From Halanaerobiales bacterium (GTDB lineage Bacteria; Bacillota_F; Halanaerobiia; Halanaerobiales; DTU029), in contig JADQBV010000365.1 of the NCBI GenBank assembly GCA_016278415.1, positions 1-8,583 on the forward strand: 8,583 nt of DNA, read 5' to 3'. The position numbers were made by a program, and so were the translations under genes. Of this stretch, positions 7,077-8,583 are shown one piece after another. Position 1 is the first letter of the stretch; each line of letters starts with the position of its first letter. The notes under the pieces were generated by a model. The model was given only the letters and a program-made list of their open reading frames with translations. It did no database searches and was not told the DNA's origin.

Positions 7077-7210
7077 GTCTTTACAATAAATTTTAACTTA
7101 AGAAAATAAATAATATTTCAGATTATTTATATTTAAAATTCTAAATAAAAATTCTAAATAAAAGTACAGATCATTAGGTATTCAGTATTATTGGGGTTAT
7201 TTAATGTTAA
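7077..7210. other. A+T-rich intergenic stretch between folT terminator and nadA promoter
   Basis: No ORF with a ribosome binding site lies here. It holds the 13-base tandem repeat and an A+T-only dyad, ATAAATAAT (7106-7114) with ATTATTTAT (7122-7130), which is weak evidence in such biased sequence. Confidence 0.6.
7137..7162. repeat. Perfect 13-base tandem repeat, two copies
   Basis: AATTCTAAATAAA occurs twice without a gap (7137-7149 and 7150-7162) in the A+T-rich gap before nadA. It looks like replication slippage. No function is visible. Confidence 0.8.
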
Positions 7211-7214
7211 AAAC

Positions 7215-7243
7215 TTGACAAGCCATATTTATAAAGATATTAT
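7215..7243 (+). promoter_or_regulatory. Near-consensus sigma-A promoter for nadA-nadB
   Basis: A perfect TTGACA (7215-7220) lies 17 bases before TATTAT (7238-7243, 5 of 6). Transcription should start near 7250, leaving a leader of about 140 bases before nadA. This is the strongest promoter in the window by sequence. Confidence 0.8.
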
Positions 7244-7283
7244 AAATATTAATAAGTAAATAATACTTTTATAATATTTATAA
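7240..7283. promoter_or_regulatory. 12-base inverted repeat over the nadA -10 and start, with PerR-like dyad
   Basis: TTATAAATATTA (7240-7251) is repeated inverted as TAATATTTATAA (7272-7283), with 20 bases between. The left arm overlaps the -10. The right arm lies within TTATAAT-A-TTTATAA (7269-7283), a 7-1-7 dyad that matches the PerR box consensus at 13 of 14 positions. The location suits a repressor site, but the A+T bias makes chance matches likely, and which protein would bind is not known. Confidence 0.35.
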
Positions 7284-7391
7284 AAAACAATTCTCACTAA
7301 TATTTTAAAACTAACAATAAATCTGATAAAAATGTTGGATTTTAGCTTTCTAGTAGTTATTATAGAGAATTTAATGGAGGTATATTAATAC

Positions 7392-8315
7392 ATGTATGAT
7401 AATCTCAGTACAGAAGAAATGATAAGTAGAATAAGGGTCTTGAAGCAAGAAAGAAATGCAATTATTTTGTCTCATTATTATCAACATAATGAGGTACAGG
7501 ATATAGCAGATTATTTAGGGGATTCATTTGGATTAAGTCAGAAAGCTGCTATAACAGATGCTGATATGATAGTTTTTTGTGGAGTTAAGTTTATGGCTGA
7601 GAGTGCAAAGATTCTTTCTCCTGAAAAGACCGTTGTATTACCAGAGAAGATGGCGGGTTGTCCTATGGCAGATATGGTAGATGCTGCTGGACTGAGGGAA
7701 ATGAAGAATAAATATCCAGGTTATACTGTAGTTACTTATGTTAATTCGACTGCTGCAGTGAAAGCAGAAAGTGATGTTTGTTGTACTTCTTCAAATGCCC
7801 TACAGATAGTTGAGTCTATTGATAATGATAAAATATTGTTTGTACCTGATAAAAACCTGGGTACATATGTAGCAGACCGAACTAATAAAGAGGTAGTTGT
7901 TTGGGATGGATATTGTAATACTCATTATCGGGTTCAGACCGAAGATATAGAGAAAGTCAGGAGAAAACTCCCTAAAGCACCTATTTTAATACACCCTGAA
8001 TGTAGGCCAGAGGTAGTAGCAATGGCTGACTATGTAGGTAGTACTGCAGGTATATTGAAATTTGCACGGGAGAGTAATGAAGGCACTTTAATAATTGGGA
8101 CGGAACAGGGGATTTTATATCAGCTTAAAAAAGAGAATCCAGATAAGAAATTTTACATTTTGAGTCCAAAGTTAATCTGTCCAAATATGAAAAAAACTCA
8201 TCTGGATAAAGTTTTGAATTCTCTAGAAAATACTGAGTTTGAAATAATTATCTCTGAGAATATAGGGGAAAAGGCTTACCAATCTTTAAATAAGATGCTA
8301 GAATTGGCCAGGTGA
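7392..8315 (+). CDS. nadA: Quinolinate synthase NadA
   Basis: NadA condenses iminoaspartate (from NadB) with dihydroxyacetone phosphate to give quinolinate, the precursor of NAD. The 307 residues fit the short bacterial and archaeal form. N-terminal SHYYQHNEVQDIADYLGDS (27-45) is the family signature. The three cysteines expected to hold the oxygen-sensitive [4Fe-4S] cluster are C90 (AGCPMA), C175 (DGYCNTH) and C263 (LICPNMK), by comparison with the thermophile enzymes whose structures are known. Further motifs are YVNSTAAVKAESDVCCTSSNA (116-136), HPEC (201-204), GSTAGILKF (216-224) and GTEQG (236-240). The start is ATG 7392 with TGGAGG at 7375-7380, a slightly long 11-base spacing. nadB follows after nine bases, so the two form an operon. 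Confidence 0.96.
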   Translation: MYDNLSTEEMISRIRVLKQERNAIILSHYYQHNEVQDIADYLGDSFGLSQKAAITDADMIVFCGVKFMAESAKILSPEKTVVLPEKMAGCPMADMVDAAGLREMKNKYPGYTVVTYVNSTAAVKAESDVCCTSSNALQIVESIDNDKILFVPDKNLGTYVADRTNKEVVVWDGYCNTHYRVQTEDIEKVRRKLPKAPILIHPECRPEVVAMADYVGSTAGILKFARESNEGTLIIGTEQGILYQLKKENPDKKFYILSPKLICPNMKKTHLDKVLNSLENTEFEIIISENIGEKAYQSLNKMLELAR

Positions 8316-8324
8316 AATAAATAT

Positions 8325-8583
8325 ATGAAAAATAATGAAAAAATCAACAAAAAGGTTGAAAATATTGATGGAAGAATAAAAACCATAAATACGGATTTCC
8401 TTGTTGTTGGAACTGGGATAGCTGGATTATATACAGCATTAAAATTAAGCTCATTGGGTAATGTTACTCTATTGACTAAGGAACAATTAGAGAACAGCAA
8501 TACCCAGTTTGCTCAGGGGGGTATTGCTGCAGTGCTAGACAAAGGTGACTCCTGGCAACTTCATATGAAAGATACAATCAAGG
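8325..8583 (+). CDS. nadB: L-aspartate oxidase NadB, 3' end cut off by window
   Basis: NadB is the FAD enzyme that oxidises L-aspartate to iminoaspartate, the substrate of NadA. Only the first 86 codons are present and the frame is open to the window end. I read the dinucleotide-binding motif DFLVVGTGIAGLYTALKL (residues 24-41, with GxGxxG), then LLTKEQLENSNTQFAQGG (50-67) and IAAVL (68-72), typical of NadB and the related succinate dehydrogenase flavoproteins. The pairing with nadA makes NadB by far the likelier choice. The start ATG follows AGGTGA (8310-8315), which overlaps the nadA stop. About 23 Lys/Asn-rich residues precede the FAD fold, longer than usual, and no later ATG, GTG or TTG exists before the GxGxxG motif. 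Confidence 0.92.
   Translation, partial: MKNNEKINKKVENIDGRIKTINTDFLVVGTGIAGLYTALKLSSLGNVTLLTKEQLENSNTQFAQGGIAAVLDKGDSWQLHMKDTIK

Noticed and set aside
7077..7391. NAD-responsive riboswitch or NiaR operator before nadA
   Set aside because: I found no motif I could match to either; only A+T-rich dyads are present.
8276..8500. Minus-strand ORF over the nadA-nadB junction
   Set aside because: It overlaps both recognisable coding sequences and has no start signals.

Overview
The window is a low-GC, A+T-rich stretch of chromosome from what looks like an anaerobic Gram-positive-type bacterium (Bacillota). Strong AGGAGG-type ribosome binding sites, GTG and TTG starts, Lys/Asn-rich proteins, an oxygen-sensitive nadA/nadB pair and a folT gene behind a tetrahydrofolate (THF) riboswitch all fit Clostridia or Halanaerobiales. 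The exact order is a guess. All genes read on the + strand, and all are housekeeping or transport genes. There is no rRNA, tRNA, CRISPR array, IS element or phage gene.

Layout. (1) 1-1953: ftsH, cut off at its 5' end by the window edge, with a perfect-stem terminator at 2046-2075. (2) 2138-4037: a three-gene membrane operon, with fetA and fetB (UPF0014-type metal/iron ABC exporter) overlapping by ATGA, followed 14 bases later by a 150-residue membrane protein of unknown function. (3) 4310-5980: fhs, formate-THF ligase, behind a good sigma-A-like promoter about 200 bases upstream. (4) 5981-6463: a 483-base gap that ends in a promoter, a class I THF riboswitch aptamer and its expression platform. 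(5) 6464-7009: folT, the folate-binding S component of an ECF transporter, followed by a terminator. (6) 7077-7391: a very A+T-rich gap with a near-consensus promoter. (7) 7392 to the end: nadA and the start of nadB, the first two steps of de novo NAD synthesis from aspartate, with nadB cut off by the window end.

How they work together. fhs and folT form a folate neighbourhood: folT supplies folate or THF under riboswitch control, and fhs charges THF with formate. nadA and nadB form one metabolic unit, because the iminoaspartate made by NadB is condensed by NadA. I see no wholly new system. The parts most worth a second look are the folT riboswitch (an enlarged peripheral stem, a pseudoknot with a compensatory change, and a readable OFF-switch mechanism), the unknown membrane protein linked to fetAB, and PerR-box-like dyads in front of fetA and nadA.
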